Shown here: in pieces, positions 11,861 through 23,982 of the stretch
How positions within the stretch are numbered: the stretch's first letter is position 1
Layout: each line of letters opens with the position of its first letter
NCBI GenBank assembly: GCA_033002965.1
Contig: JAURVB010003045.1
Coordinates: 62,001-126,000 of the forward strand
Reading direction: 5' to 3'
Source: Piper betle
Taxonomy: Eukaryota > Streptophyta > Magnoliopsida > Piperales > Piperaceae
DNA length: 64,000 bases
The notes under the pieces: generated by a model
The model's database searches: none
Seen by the model: the letters and a program-made list of their open reading frames with translations, nothing else
Told to the model about the DNA's origin: nothing
Translations under genes and position numbers: made by a program

Positions 11861-12422
11861 TAAACCGAATATGCTTGGTCCTAGAATGAAATGTTGAGTT
11901 CTTGACTAAATGGATTGCACTAACTATCACTGAACAACCTATAATAACGTCATTAAAACCAAACTCATTCAATAAATTTTTAATCCAAATATACTCGTTG
12001 CTAGCTCCTGTAGTAACCACATATTCAGCCTCAGTTAAAGATAGAGCAACTATCTTTTGCAATTTGGAAACCCAGCTCACTGTGCTTCCACCATTTGTAA
12101 AGATGTATCCTGATGTATTCCGATCATTATCTATATTTTCAGCATGGTCTAAGTCCACATAACCTTGCACATCAATATTACTACTCCTAAAACACAAACA
12201 AAAATTAGAAGCTCCTTTCAAGTACCTAAAAATCCATTTCACTACCTTCCAGTGTTCTTTTCCTGGGTTCTTCATGAATCTACTCACTACTCCCATTGCA
12301 TGTGCAATGTCTAGTCTTGTACTCACCATAGCATACATCAGACTTCGAATAGCTGAAGCATAAGGCACCATTTTCATGTGATCTTTATCCTTATCACTCT
12401 TAGCACCTTGTTCTTTTGACAA
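11853..12422 (-). pseudogene. Copia 1 RNase H domain
   Basis: A 189-residue open segment covers the end of reverse transcriptase and RNase H. Visible motifs are RSLMYAMVSTRLDIAHAMGV, HWKVVKWIFRYLKG, a YVDLDHAENIDNDRNTSGYIF block (the DxD site, usually YxDADxAGDxDxRxSTSGY), ALSLTEAEYV and SRTKHIRFRY. It ends where the element is truncated, so the C-terminal tail is missing. Confidence 0.88.
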
Positions 12423-12558
12423 TTAGAATTTACTACCCAAAGTAGTAGTCACCGGCTTAGATTCATTGATGTTGAATCTCTCAAGCACTTTCTTTACATA
12501 CCCTTCTTGAGATAACCACAACTTCTTGAGATAACCACAACTTCTTGATCTTCTTATT

Positions 12559-13298
12559 TCAGGCAATTTGCATCCCTAGAAGTTGTTTTGCATCACCCAG
12601 GTCCTTTATTGAAAAACTCTTGGCTAACCTCATCTTGAAATTAAAGATTTTCTCCATACAAGTCCCTCCAACAAGCATGTCATCTACATACAAAGTTAAA
12701 ATAATATCCTTGTCGTTATTAAACTTTTGCAGATATACACAGTGATCCGAATTGCTCCTAGCAAATCCATTATCTAACATAAACTTGTCAAATTTCAAAT
12801 ACCATTGTCTTGGTGCATGTTTGAGTCCATATAGACTCCCCTTCAATTTGCACACCATATTTTCTTTACCTTTGACTACAAATCATTTTGGCTATTCCAT
12901 ATAAATCTCCTCCTCCAAATCACCATGAAAGAAGGCTATATTTACATCAAGCTGTTCTAAATACAACCTCTTTATAGCCATAATACTTAAAATAATTCTA
13001 ATAGAAGTTATTTTACAACAGATGCAAATATATCATGAAAATCAATTCATTCCCTTTGATCAAAACCTTTCATCATAAGTCTTGCCTTATACCTTTGTAC
13101 ACCACCGATTTCAGACTTGACCCGATAGATCCACTTGTTTTGTAGAACTTTTCTTTTTGGTGGCAACTTCACCAACTCCCATGTAGGATTCTTCTCCAGT
13201 GATGACATCTCATCCTTCATAACCAACTTCAACTTAAGATGAGCTTTGTCACTCATGGCTTCATCATAGGACTCTGGTTCTCCTGCATTAGTATACAA
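12559..13298 (-). pseudogene. Copia 1 reverse transcriptase
   Basis: Two open pieces (13047-13298 and 12559-12858) form the reverse transcriptase. The first has TWELVKLPPKRKVLQNKWIY and YKARLMMKG. The second has LKGSLYGLKHAPRQWYLKF and the catalytic LYVDDMLVGG. The stretch between (12860-13046) holds the expected middle of the domain in broken frame. At 12503-12542 a 19-20 bp piece (TTCTTGAGATAACCACAAC) is tandemly duplicated and shifts the frame after the RT. Confidence 0.88.
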
Positions 13299-13716
13299 AA
13301 CATGTTGTACAATTAAATTTAATTTTGAGAAGGCTTTTTGACCCTCGTGCTCCTCCTTGGGTCAGGAGCAACAACTATTTTTGGTGGTGGCTCTAAGTCA
13401 TCGATTTCAACTTGTGCATCGAAATATTCAGAATCCAATTCATCATCATTTGGTTGATTATCCTTTGACTCACTTCCTGTTCGGTCTTCTTAGAAGATAA
13501 TTATTCCTCATCACTTAGAACAAATTCTTTATTTTTAGCACTTGGTATCTCTTCATCTCTCTAATCAAGCTCTATATACTCTTTCTCTTTGGACTCCGCA
13601 CTCTTTTTTCTTCCCGTCTTTGAACATGCACTCTTTATTGAATACAACATCCTGACTTCAAAACATCTTTGTTCTCAAAATTCCACATCCGGTAACCATA
13701 CTAGTTACCCCCATAT

Positions 13717-14459
13717 CTAAGAAATACACACTTGAGGGATTTTTGAATCAAGCTTCTTTCTTGATTCCCTATCAACATATGCATATGCAATACAACCAAA
13801 GACCTTAAGAAAAGAGTAGTCAACTTTCCTACCAGTCCATACCTCTTCTGGTATTTTTCCATCAAAGATGTTTGATTGACTTCGGTTGATTAGATAGACA
13901 ATTGTATCCACAGTAGCACCCCAAAGATGTAAAGGGAGTCCAACATTAACTTTCATGCTTCTCGCTCGCTCTAGGATGGCCCTGACCATTCTCTCCGTCA
14001 CACCATTCTGTTATGGTGTCCTTGGCACTATCATGATCCTTCTAATTCCCCACTTTCACAATAAGAGTAAAACTTCTTATTGCAATATTCTCCACAGTTA
14101 TCCAATGGAAGACATTTCAATCTCAAACCTATTTCATTCTCAACTCGGACTTTCCATATCTTAAAAATGCTAAAGACTTCTAATTTTTTCTTAATAATGT
14201 AGATTCATGTCTTCTTACTAAAATAATCAATGAAGGTAAGAAAATAGAAATTACCTCCAAAAGATTTTCCATAGGCTAGCCCCCAAACATCCATACAAAC
14301 CAACTCCAACCTTTTGGATTTCATCTCTAGCCCATCCTTTGTGAAGTTGACCCATTTCTTTTTACCTAAAACACAGTCTTCACAAAAAGCAAAGTTAGAA
14401 TCAATTATGCCTATCAAAACCTTCTTGGAATGTAAGTTCCTCATCCCACTCTCGTTCAA
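13717..14459 (-). pseudogene. Copia 1 integrase
   Basis: The N-terminal part (14205-14459) has the His/Cys zinc region with CEDCVLGKKK and then MDVWGLAYGKSFGGNFYFLT, where the D belongs to the catalytic triad, followed by FIDYFSKK. The C-terminal part (13717-14001) has LPLHLWGATVDTIVYLINR and VWTGRKVDYSFLKVFGCIAY. The middle (14002-14204), which should carry the second Asp and the Glu, is frame-broken. Confidence 0.85.
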
Positions 14460-14825
14460 GTGTCCAAGTCTTCTATGCCATCAAGTTATTTTTTCATTCT
14501 TCTCAATGACCAAAGAAACAAGTGGATCTACCTTGGTAGACAATGGGTAAAGTGTGCTCACCACCTTCCCCTTGATCACTACCAATGGTCCCTTGCTAAT
14601 CTTTCACTGATTGTCTTCGAATGTGATCCTATTGCCCTCTTGGTCCAGTTTTTTAACAGATATAAGATTCTTCTTCAATTCAGGGATATACCTAACCTCC
14701 TTGAGAATAAGTTTACCTTCATCATGCACTTTCAAATTAATTACTCCCTTACCTTCATTTTTGTACTTCTGACCATTGCTAATTGTTACATATCCAAACT
14801 CACTCTTGACAAAATCACAAAACCA

Positions 14826-15236
14826 TTATCTATGAGGAGTACAATGAAATGAAAGACCTGAATCAATATACCATGTATCTATTTTGTAATCATCATGAAC
14901 AGATAAACAAAAATTCCCTTCATGACCTTCTATAACATCAGATACATGCTTGACTCGCTCGGGACAATCCTTCTTTACATGTCCTTCCTTGTCACAAATC
15001 CAACAAGCAAGCTTACCCTTGAATTTTTCTTTGGATTTAGAGTGCCCTCGGTTCTTAGGGCCTCTACTTTGACCTCTTCCTTTTTCTTTGCCCTTGCCTT
15101 TGTCCACTGACAAAGTTGTGCCCGAGATGGACGGTGTGCTATTTACCATGTTCTTCTTCATCATCTCCTGACTAAAGATTGCACTTAGCATTTTATCAAA
15201 CATTAGTTGTTCTTTTGATTCTCTGGCAAATAACAC
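14826..15236 (-). pseudogene. Copia 1 gag zinc knuckle and start of protease
   Basis: A 136-residue open segment has a lysine/arginine-rich linker, the nucleic-acid-binding CCHC knuckle CWICDKEGHVKKDC, and then WYIDSGLSFHCTPHR. In the last, DSG is the aspartic protease active site, normally DSGAS or DSGCS. Confidence 0.87.
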
Positions 15237-15239
15237 ATG

Positions 15240-15679
15240 AACATTAAAGATTTAATATCTTCATTAAAGGTCATCTCCATAAATTCAAGTTGTGCCTAAA
15301 TTTTTTTGAAATTATTCAAATAATTAGTAATAGATTTACTTGTGGGCATCCTTTAATAGACAAGCTTCCTCAATAAAAATAACCTATTAGAAGCTAATGA
15401 TTTCTCATAAACACCAGCTATTGCCTCCATCAACCCTTTGATGGTTGTCTGTTTGGAGGTATTGAACGTCATCAACTGTGTTAAACACAATTAGACAATA
15501 GCTAAGGCTTGCCTATCCAATAAGGCCCACTCCTTAATTGACATAACTTTTGGCTAGGTACCTACAAGCGGTTGATGTAATTGATTCTCGTATAGATGAT
15601 CCTCAATCTGCATCATCCACCATTGATAATTTGTTCCATCAAATTTCTCAATCTTCCCGGTTTTAAAAATGTCTGTCAT
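15240..15679 (-). pseudogene. Copia 1 gag (capsid-like) region
   Basis: From an ATG at 15679 the minus strand reads MTDIFKTGKIEKFDGTNYQW and continues, with stops, through copia gag landmarks such as MMQIEDHLY and a final EMTFNEDIKSL. It was recognised by its start phrase and its place directly after the LTR. Several in-frame stops make it a pseudogene. Confidence 0.75.
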
Positions 15680-15741
15680 GACTCCCACTCAAATCAAAAT
15701 CCGATTGAATGAGACCCAAATTTCCCACAGACGACGGCAAT

Positions 15742-16065
15742 TGTTGAGAAAAATTCCCAAAGTTAGAGATCAATAACAGCGAAAACAAGATATAAAAAAA
15801 TAATGTCTGAAAAATAAGATAAAATAAATACCAAAAGAAGAAAGACTTAACGTTAGAAACCCTCCTTTTCTCGAGGGTCAAAAACCACGGGACAATAACG
15901 AATAATTCACTACTTTAACAAAAGATTGTAGCCATCAAACATATATAAATGTAAAAGAAGATTACTCATACAACCTATATAATTGAGATTACAAGATTTC
16001 TTTTAGTATTTCAAGTGTGACAATGAACTATATATCCTTAATATAGATAATTATAAATATTAACA
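15742..16065 (-). mobile_element. 5' LTR of copia 1
   Basis: On the minus strand it begins TGTTAATATTTATAATTATC and ends AATTTTTCTCAACA, giving TG...CA termini and a 324-bp length typical of copia LTRs. The base pairs next to the right boundary are AATTG. The partner copy cannot be found because the 3' LTR was deleted. No convincing tRNA-Met primer site is visible next to it. Confidence 0.65.
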
Positions 16066-16214
16066 AATTGCCTATCCAGACGAACTAGAAGAACCTGATT
16101 ATGGCTTGCATGTGCGGCCCAGATTTCTACTCACTTTGACGTCATTGTTTTGTAAATTTCCTTGTCCTCTATCACCTACTTATTCGTATTTACTATATTG
16201 TTTTATTTTGACAT

Positions 16215-16395
16215 TTGCTATATGTTGTGGTCCATACTTTCATATTTATGTTTGACAGGTCTCAGATTGTCATATTTGGCGCAATGCCGAATATAGCAGG
16301 GTTTCCCTTTGGAGAGCTTGGTCTCTTGCATCTCCAAGAAGATTTGAATTGCGTTGTATTGGAGGTGGCGGTGGAACACCGTTGTTGTTGGAGAT
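16215..16395 (+). other. Unassigned exon-like stretch upstream of the CBL pseudogene
   Basis: After a TTTGACAG acceptor-like site there is a stretch richer in GC than its surroundings. One frame gives a peptide with WRAWSLASPRRFELRC followed by a short glycine run. It could be a degraded N-terminal or transit-peptide exon of the cystathionine beta-lyase gene downstream, but I cannot show homology. Treat as unassigned. Confidence 0.25.
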
Positions 16396-16540
16396 GATTA
16401 CTTGTTATGAGACAAAACAGTTGAATGATTATGGGATTTGGCCAATCGGTTATGCTTAACTGCGTTATAGGCAGCCGACCGGTTTATGGGCTAGTGTGGT
16501 TTCTCAAATGATGTGTTTTTGTTTTACTTTCTGATGCAGA

Positions 16541-18838
16541 TCTCAATCCAAAAGAACATGGAATGTTGACGTTGCAATTGGGCCTTGGACTAAGCTTGTG
16601 TGGCTGGAAGTCCAACCAATCCACGACAGCAAATATCAGACATACAGGTAGTTTTTATACCCTTGAAGTCCCTTTGCTCCAACACTGTATATCAGTTTCA
16701 TCAATTATTTTTGTTAGTTTACTAATTAATGAACAAATTACGTACCTTTTCTTAAGTTCGTCCTCTATGTAATTGAATGCAAGCTTTGGAAGTTCAATGG
16801 TTGTATGAGCTTAATTCCTTGGTACTTGCTAGTGGTTCTTCCTTTTGTTCCCATGAAGTGTATTCATCTAGTAGTCATGTTTATGCAGGAAGTGTGTCTT
16901 CCATAGCATTTATGTCTCACTTGTGGAAACTTTCATAGTCAAGCTTTATATTTTTGTTTACCAGATAATGAGATGGCCATTTACTTTCTTCTCTTAGAGG
17001 ATATCATATAGCTCTCAAGCATGGAGCACTTGTTCTTGTGCATAACAGTATAATGTCTCCAGTCCTTTCACAGCCGCTATAATTTGGAGCAGGTACAAGT
17101 GATAATGTTTCTAATATAATACCTGGTCATTGCTGAAATCAGCATATTTTAGTTGAGGAATGTGTGGGAGAGTTCTATTCTGTCACGAACGTGTTTATTT
17201 TAGAAGGTTTATTGTTTTAAAAGTGACCTTTCTGTCATGTTTTCGGATATTGTCATGCACTCTGCAACGAAATTTGTAGCTGGGCATAGTGATGTTATGG
17301 CTGGAGTACCGGCCCTTAAGGGTGAAAGGTTGACAAATATGATACCTACTATTTTCTACTATTTCAGTAAACCTTATTTGCATTTGATGAGTTTATGTCG
17401 ACTAGCTACTTCTTGCTTAGTATGGAAAATAGCTAATTCCTTGCCATTAATTTAATTAAGACATAATATCTGCAAAATTGCAAAATTAACGTGGATACGT
17501 CACTAATGCGTGTTATTGCTACAGTCTGCAGTACATTCCTTTTGATGGTGCTTTCTTCAGATTGGCAAAAGAAATAGCATTTTTGCAGAATGCTGTAGGC
17601 GCTAGTTTGTCTCCATTTGATTGTTGTCTTGCTGCAGAGGCATTAAGATTATGGCATTGGGTGTCAAAGCACAGCTTAAATACATGTTTTTGTTTCTGCC
17701 GTTCACAAAGCCCAATCTGGACGAATTTTGCCCATGGTATGTGTTTTACTTGAAAAAGGTCCTATGTTGTCTTTGCAACTATTAACAGCTACATATTATC
17801 AGCTAGAAAGCCTAGACAGCCCATCTCCTAGGTGACACAGAAGCAGGTCATGGCAAATGAAAGAGATTTTAGACAATGGCATGGCACTTTTTGGACTAGT
17901 CTTCTACCAGTATAGTGCAATTATTTTCATATTGTACACATCTATTGTTGCAGGAAAGCGAACAAAAGATGGTTGGATTTCTTGCATCTCATCCAATGGT
18001 GAATAAATCAACTATGCTGGTCTTCCAGACCATCCTAGACGTTCGTTACACTTTTCTCATGTATGTTCTTTTGCTCAACACTATAAGTTTGAAGCTTTTC
18101 TATATTTCAGCGGACATTGTCCACTTAAGCCTAAGAAATTATATTTTGACAGGCTAAAGGTGCTGGTTCTGTCCTCAATTTTTCGACAGGATCTCTGGCC
18201 CTTTCCAAGCACATTGTTGAAAGTACAAAATACTTCAGCATTACTGTTAGTTTTGGTAACATCACTTTCCTTGCCGTTATGCCACTCAATTCTCTGTTTC
18301 ATGATGGAAATTATGTTGTATAATGAAAGATTTCATTAATACTTTCATGGATGATAATGCTTTAAATATTTAGTGTGTAAAGTTATTTCAACATTACATT
18401 TGTCAGCCTACTTCATCTTAATTTGCCCTATCCCTTCAAGTTAGATATTTGTTTAAAGCTTTATACGGATAAGACATTGTTCATTACCCTCATCAAACCT
18501 CCGTGTACATTGTGACATATCTTTAGTTGCCTGAAAGTAACTAAAATAATTGAAACTCAAAGTCCTGATCAAAAAAATCATGGGACATTTTCTTCAATAT
18601 CTTTGAGAAATATTTTGTCGATTTTGTGAAATTGTTTGATTTCTTTCATGACTGAATTTCAGGAAGCGTAAAGTCACTCATAAGCTTCCCATGCTTCATG
18701 TCCCATGCAAGCATACCTACCTCTGTTCGTGAGGCTGGAGGCATGACTGAAGATCTGTTAGTATATCTGTGGGCATTGAGGATTTTGAAGATTTGATAGC
18801 AGACTTGGACAATGTGCTATCGTCTGGACCTTTACGAG
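16541..18838 (+). pseudogene. Cystathionine beta-lyase pseudogene (multi-exon)
   Basis: Plant cystathionine beta-lyase is a plastid PLP enzyme that cleaves cystathionine to homocysteine in methionine synthesis. Seven exon-like blocks with intron remains are seen: about 16541-16647 (IGPWTKLVWLE), 17017-17092 (HGALVLVHNSIMSPVLSQPL; D to H in the PLP-binding strand), 17243-17328 (DIVMHSATKFVAGHSDVMAG with the PLP lysine), 17561-17674 (FLQNAVGASLSPFDC), 17954-18059 (FLASHPMVNK), 18153-18255 ([20 protein letters not shown]) and 18663-18838 (SLISFPCFMSHASIP, then SVGIEDFEDLIADLDN). Frameshifts affect blocks 1, 4, 5 and 7, block 2 has a stop, and the N-terminal half of the enzyme is absent. Retained introns show it is an unprocessed gene copy. 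Confidence 0.9.
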
Positions 18839-19019
18839 GTGATGCCACTGGCATAATATATTTGGGGTGGACTGTTGACATGGTAGGAATAAAGAAATAA
18901 GACTTATTGTATCACAAATCATTGTATGAAATATGTTCCCAAAAAACAGTAACAAAAGACCTTTGTTTCCTCTGCCGTTGATTGAAATATAAGTACACAC
19001 TAGGGTTTGTTCATATTTT

Positions 19020-19564
19020 CTGACGTTGGTGAGTGAATGTCTTCACCTGCACATACCCTCGAGCCCGCTGAAAGGCCGCACTTCCACCAATCACGGGCAT
19101 CTCCCTCATCGGCAAAAAGACAACATTCCCCCTAGTATGGTGAGTGAGCTTCCATTGAATTTGCCAGCTATGAATGCGAAAGTCATTGCCATTTTCAGGC
19201 CAACCTCCTCTTCAAAAGCTGATGCATAGAAGCCTTGAGCTCTCCCCACCAGCAGTGATCGCGGATCAGGACTTAGGGTCAGGGCATCGTTGATTGCGAA
19301 CACTGGCCCAAACCCAGTTGGCGAATTGCTGGAAACTGTATTGGGCGTAATGGGCAAAGCAGTGCGATTGTTCCCTATTGCAAGATCATGCCAATTTAAC
19401 TTGAAGGTTCTCAGCTTCTTGTAGTGGAATGCTTGATGGGCTTTTTGCGGCCATGTCTTCCAATGGCTCAAGGAAGGTGAGACTGAAAGCAGGAGAAGGG
19501 GCCGCCACCCTGATGAATTCGAGGTGATGATGAACACAATGAACGAGCTGTCAGCGTGTTTCAT
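19020..19564 (-). pseudogene. Dirigent-like protein pseudogene
   Basis: Dirigent proteins are secreted proteins that steer stereoselective coupling of phenoxy radicals in lignan and related synthesis. The minus strand is open from 19564 to 19106 with a hydrophobic N-terminal stretch (PLLLLSVSPSLSH), then LNWHDLAIG, SPTGFGPVFAINDALT, VGRAQGFYASAFEEEVGL and KFNGSSLTILG, all dirigent landmarks. After the ILGG motif the frame shifts. The expected continuation MREMPVIGGSAAFQRARGY, then VQVKTF, is found in another frame down to about 19020. The last strand and stop are missing. It is a pseudogene by frameshift and C-terminal truncation. Confidence 0.88.
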
Positions 19565-19569
19565 GTTCT

Positions 19570-22500
19570 ATAGAGGAAGAAAATTCGCCCAATATCATCG
19601 TTTTTAATTCATGGCTAGCAATGAAGGGATTGTACAGGGCAAGTTCAAGATAAAGGTAATGATATTTTATAGTACTATAATTGATACGTTTTGTGATTTT
19701 ACGCTAGTTATGTAAAGGTAAAAGTTAGCCTTTTATTGTATGTGAAAATAATTAATTAAAATTGTTACGATTATCAATAATCTCTTCAGAAAATATCATT
19801 AGCCCAATATAATTAAATCAGGTATGTCAATGTAGTTCGATTGCACACCCTATTGAACTTTAATACCAGAAAGTGTAAAATCTTAATACTTGCTGCTAAT
19901 ATAAGAGTACAAGGGGCTTTCAAAACTGATCATCCATTAAAATCCTCTTCATCTAACCGTTTTTTTAATTTGATGGCCGATATGGAAATCAGTTTACATC
20001 GAAGTATCAACTGGAATTGATATTAATTATTTAAAAAAATAAGTCAAAATCACATTAATTTTGGGTACGGTATGCTGCTTGGAAGGACATCATTACATGC
20101 AATGTGACCAATGTCGAATCACATTAGTTATGTTATTAGAACTTAAGGTAATCACAAATACGTACCTTCACACTTAAGAGTTCAAGCCAGCTACAAGAAT
20201 CATTGCACGCAAAAAGATGTAATTTGCTAAGGCCATATAATACATGTTTTCCATTTGCTTGATGTAAAAAAGATTTAGTATTTAAAAAATATTATAACCG
20301 GCTAATCCAGTCAAAAATACATACTATAATATATACTAATAATAACATTCATTTAATGCATTTTATGTACACTACAATATAAATACCTCTTAAGGTTAGT
20401 TTGATAGTCATGAAGTAATGTAAAGAACATAAAAATTTTAAAATGGTCACCCTTATTAAAAGCAGATATATTTTACAAATTTTTTTATTAAAAAATTATT
20501 AAGACAATTAGTTTGTATATAAATTAAGTATAATTACAACTAAGCAAAAGTTCATAACATTCATTACTTTCTTATCTAGTCTATCTATATGCTCTCTAAT
20601 AAGGAAAAAGATTTTCCCCTTTTTATTTTAATATGTAAAAAAGAAAGAGATTCTTTTTCTTTTTAAAGAGCATACGAGTTGGTCATGTAAGATAATCAAG
20701 ATTAATTTGAATATAAAATATATTATATAGTTAAGTACTAATATTTTTAGGAATATATTACATATATACTAATTTTAATATAGTTGACTATTTAAAATTT
20801 GTATACTAGTTATATTTTTTTGGTTGCTGATCAAAACAGAGCCTTAACTTAAGTGGGAGCTGAGATGACAGTCCTACATTCCCTTGATGAGTGCCCGGTC
20901 CAACGCTACGATAACCTTCATTCCAGCTTCGAAGTCTCAACTTGTGAATTCGATTCCTCATAATACGACTCCAAAGTAGTAAACTAACGTCAATGTACGG
21001 CAGAAGCTGACCATATTTTCTACTTGTTAACGCGGCAGAAAATAATGTCAAATGTGTAGGCTAATTAGGCAGTATGAAATTCCTACCAAAGTTGAAGGGT
21101 GGATGACTTCATAATTTCCAAAGCAGGGTCGATTTATTTCCATTGGGAACACTTCCCAAGTCAAGCGGCTTCCTAACTCAATTGCAGTAGAGGAAAAAAA
21201 AGTCCAGCTTCTTGTTAGGTGTCGCATGCCCCCTAGCTCACCCTAAGGGTAAAGCTAGGGATAAATTCCAAGAGAAACGTCACGTATGCGCTAGCATTGC
21301 GCAATCGTTCAAATACGCTGCAAGCGAAATTATAAACACTCTTATGGGAAAGAGGAGCAAAGATTATGCTCTAATGAAAACTAAAAGATTCAACTGATTA
21401 AAATATAATAAAAAATAATAATAAAACAAATTGTTATAATTTATCTCTTCATATAATTAGAGTACATTTAAATAAAAAATTTATTACAAATTTAATAGAC
21501 TATTATAATATATTTAATTATTAAATAAAAATTTATTAATAAAATTAGAGGTGCTACTAGGATAAGCCATGCAAGGCATGATGTCATCTTACGTAGTGTG
21601 CAAGACCAAATTATCATATGTCTAACAAAGCTGTAAGACTGGATGGAGTAATAACAACTAATCATTTATTCATGTTTAAAATTTCGTATTTGCCCCTTAT
21701 ATATGCATGGCAATTATCATACTACACTTTAGTTGGGTTTACAAGTCACAGCTAGCCAAGCCTAACAGCTAAACCTTATGGCTGTGTTACATTGTTAATA
21801 TATGTATGAGCAAGTGGCCGTTATTAAAACAAGAGCTTTAAATAATATTGTGCCAGAAAATGCTTGGAATATATTTAAATTGACTTATATTAGCTTATTA
21901 TATTATCCAATACACAAAAATAATTTTAGCACAATTGTTCAGAGCAGTAACGGTGAAATATAACCAATTATTCAACAATGTAAGTGTTATTACTTTCAAT
22001 ATATTAGCGGAGATATACTTATAAATCTTTAACTTTATTAATTATTTTAAAAAAATTATTAGATCAATTAATTTGTACTAATTGGGCTAGGGAATTAGCT
22101 ACCTAAGATCATATTGCAAACTAGTGTTAAAGTCGACCTAAAATTGTATTGCAAAGTGGGTGGATTAATGTGATAATTTCAAAATTATTCTCATGTCCAA
22201 AATCTTTTAAAGTAAATTTAATATATATATATATATATATAGGTAGAGATACATGTACAGATCATTTGCTTGGTTATCCACTTTTAATTAATAATAATTA
22301 ATTAATTAATTAAGTTCATTAATTTGCACTGCTTAAGTCAGATTGTTAAGCTAACCACCAAAAAGAAGTTGTAAATGACTATATATCAATTTTTATACTT
22401 ACCTCAAAGAATTATAAGAAAAATTCCAATCATCTATAGGATCAATTATGAATTACCGATATAGTCTTACAAGCAATCATTCTAAAAAATAAGAAAATTA

Positions 22501-23982
22501 TATAAAACTAAATATAGTGTAAAATGTACTATGAGGCCTATGTAAACTAGCTGCCAAGTTCTCAGACTATTTTCAAATCTAAACGGTTAACATAGTATAG
22601 AGTCCGAACAGCTTATTTTTATGTTCTTCAATTGATCTACAATTAAATTCTAAAAAAATTATGAAACATTTACAATTATTTGGAACTCAATCGACATGTC
22701 TAAAGCGAAAATCGAAGGCATATAAAGTATAAATCTCTTAAATTATTTTAAAATCTAATCTTAGCTAGTTAATGTAACTTGACACTCCAAATGGCCTACC
22801 AAAACCCAAGAAATCATCACTCTTCGTATTCTTTTCTTCTCAAACTAATTAGACGCCCCAAAAAATTGATACAAAGAATTCATATATAAAAGTATGCACT
22901 ATTCTTATTTTTAACTCAGCAAGATGAAAGCATGCCCTACTGTTTTTATTTTTAACTCAGCAAGATATTGTGCTAAGTGTGACCTGCATTAAAAATATAT
23001 TTTAAATTTATAGATAGACCCTCGTAGAATAATGATATATAATGTAATAATCTGATATCTAAAAGATAAAGTCCACTTATAAAAATAGATGGAATATAAT
23101 ATAATTTTTTTGAATTTTTATTTTTAATTAGTTAAATCACCTATATTTCATCACAACGTGGCTTTTGAGTCTCTTTTTATTAATATGAGAGTAGATATTA
23201 ATAAGACTAGTATTGTATGGGGTCAATAACTATTATAACCCTTTTGCAACTAGGAAAATAAAAAACTTTTGAAAGGGTGGGAAGACTAGCTCCATAATGA
23301 TCTTCAGTGGCAGCTATTTTATGATAGGCAATGTCAGTCATAAATTGCGGTAAATGATGGAAATGCTATGGATAAAACTTTTTTACCACTTTATATCGGA
23401 ATTACTTGTTTCTAACTAAATTTTCTTGATTAGAAATCCGCAAAGTGATGCATATTGCAAGTGACATTTTCAATCAGGAATACCCATCCCAAAAAACAAT
23501 AGAAAATTTTTATATTTTTATTTGCAATTGGGCTTGCAGTCGCTTGACAGTCAAAAAATGTAATTAATAGGAAAAAATGCGCTTTATTATTACAGCCAAT
23601 AATATATTTGTGGCTGTTATCAGGATTTTATTTAAGTTTGAAGCATTTTTATTTTTTATATTAGACACTTTGTGACATTCTTTATATTTATTTATTATTG
23701 TTTTTCTATTAAAACTACTGTACTTTCCTCACATATTGCTTTAAATTGTGATACTCTCTATAGTTTTTATTTTCAAAATCATTATTTTTTTAAAAGATGC
23801 AGATGTACAAGGACGGTGAACATCTAATGGGTTAAAGTTCTTCAGAAAATATTTATATCAACACATTATGCTTTATGATGTATAAACATGGAGATGGTAA
23901 AAAAGACTTTAAGAAGAATTAAATATACAACTATGATATTTGATTTTTACATTTATTTATGTTTTTGTTATTTTTTAAATTA
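19570..23982. other. AT-rich intergenic DNA without a recognisable gene
   Basis: No coding domain or RNA gene was seen. There is a TA run at 22220-22242, and a less AT-rich island at about 20820-21060 has a short minus-strand open frame of 81 codons without recognisable motif. Another island is at 21200-21330. Several poly-A/T-rich stretches resemble decayed transposon remnants that I cannot classify. Confidence 0.6.
22220..22242. repeat. TA dinucleotide microsatellite
   Basis: Short TA run in intergenic DNA. Confidence 0.9.

Larger units (their letters stand above)
11853..16065 (-). mobile_element. Ty1/copia retrotransposon 1, 3'-truncated and decayed
   Basis: Read on the minus strand, the order is LTR, gag, zinc knuckle/protease, integrase, reverse transcriptase, RNase H. 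Integrase before reverse transcriptase defines Ty1/copia (Pseudoviridae). The 5' LTR is 15742-16065. The 3' end is lost just after the RNase H motif TKHIRFRY, where the sequence joins the gypsy leader at about 11860, so the 3' LTR is missing. Frames are broken by several frameshifts and stops; the element is dead. Confidence 0.9.

Noticed and set aside
20806..21051. 81-codon minus-strand frame in intergenic DNA
   Set aside because: No recognisable motif, signal or homologue; the length is within chance expectation for this window.
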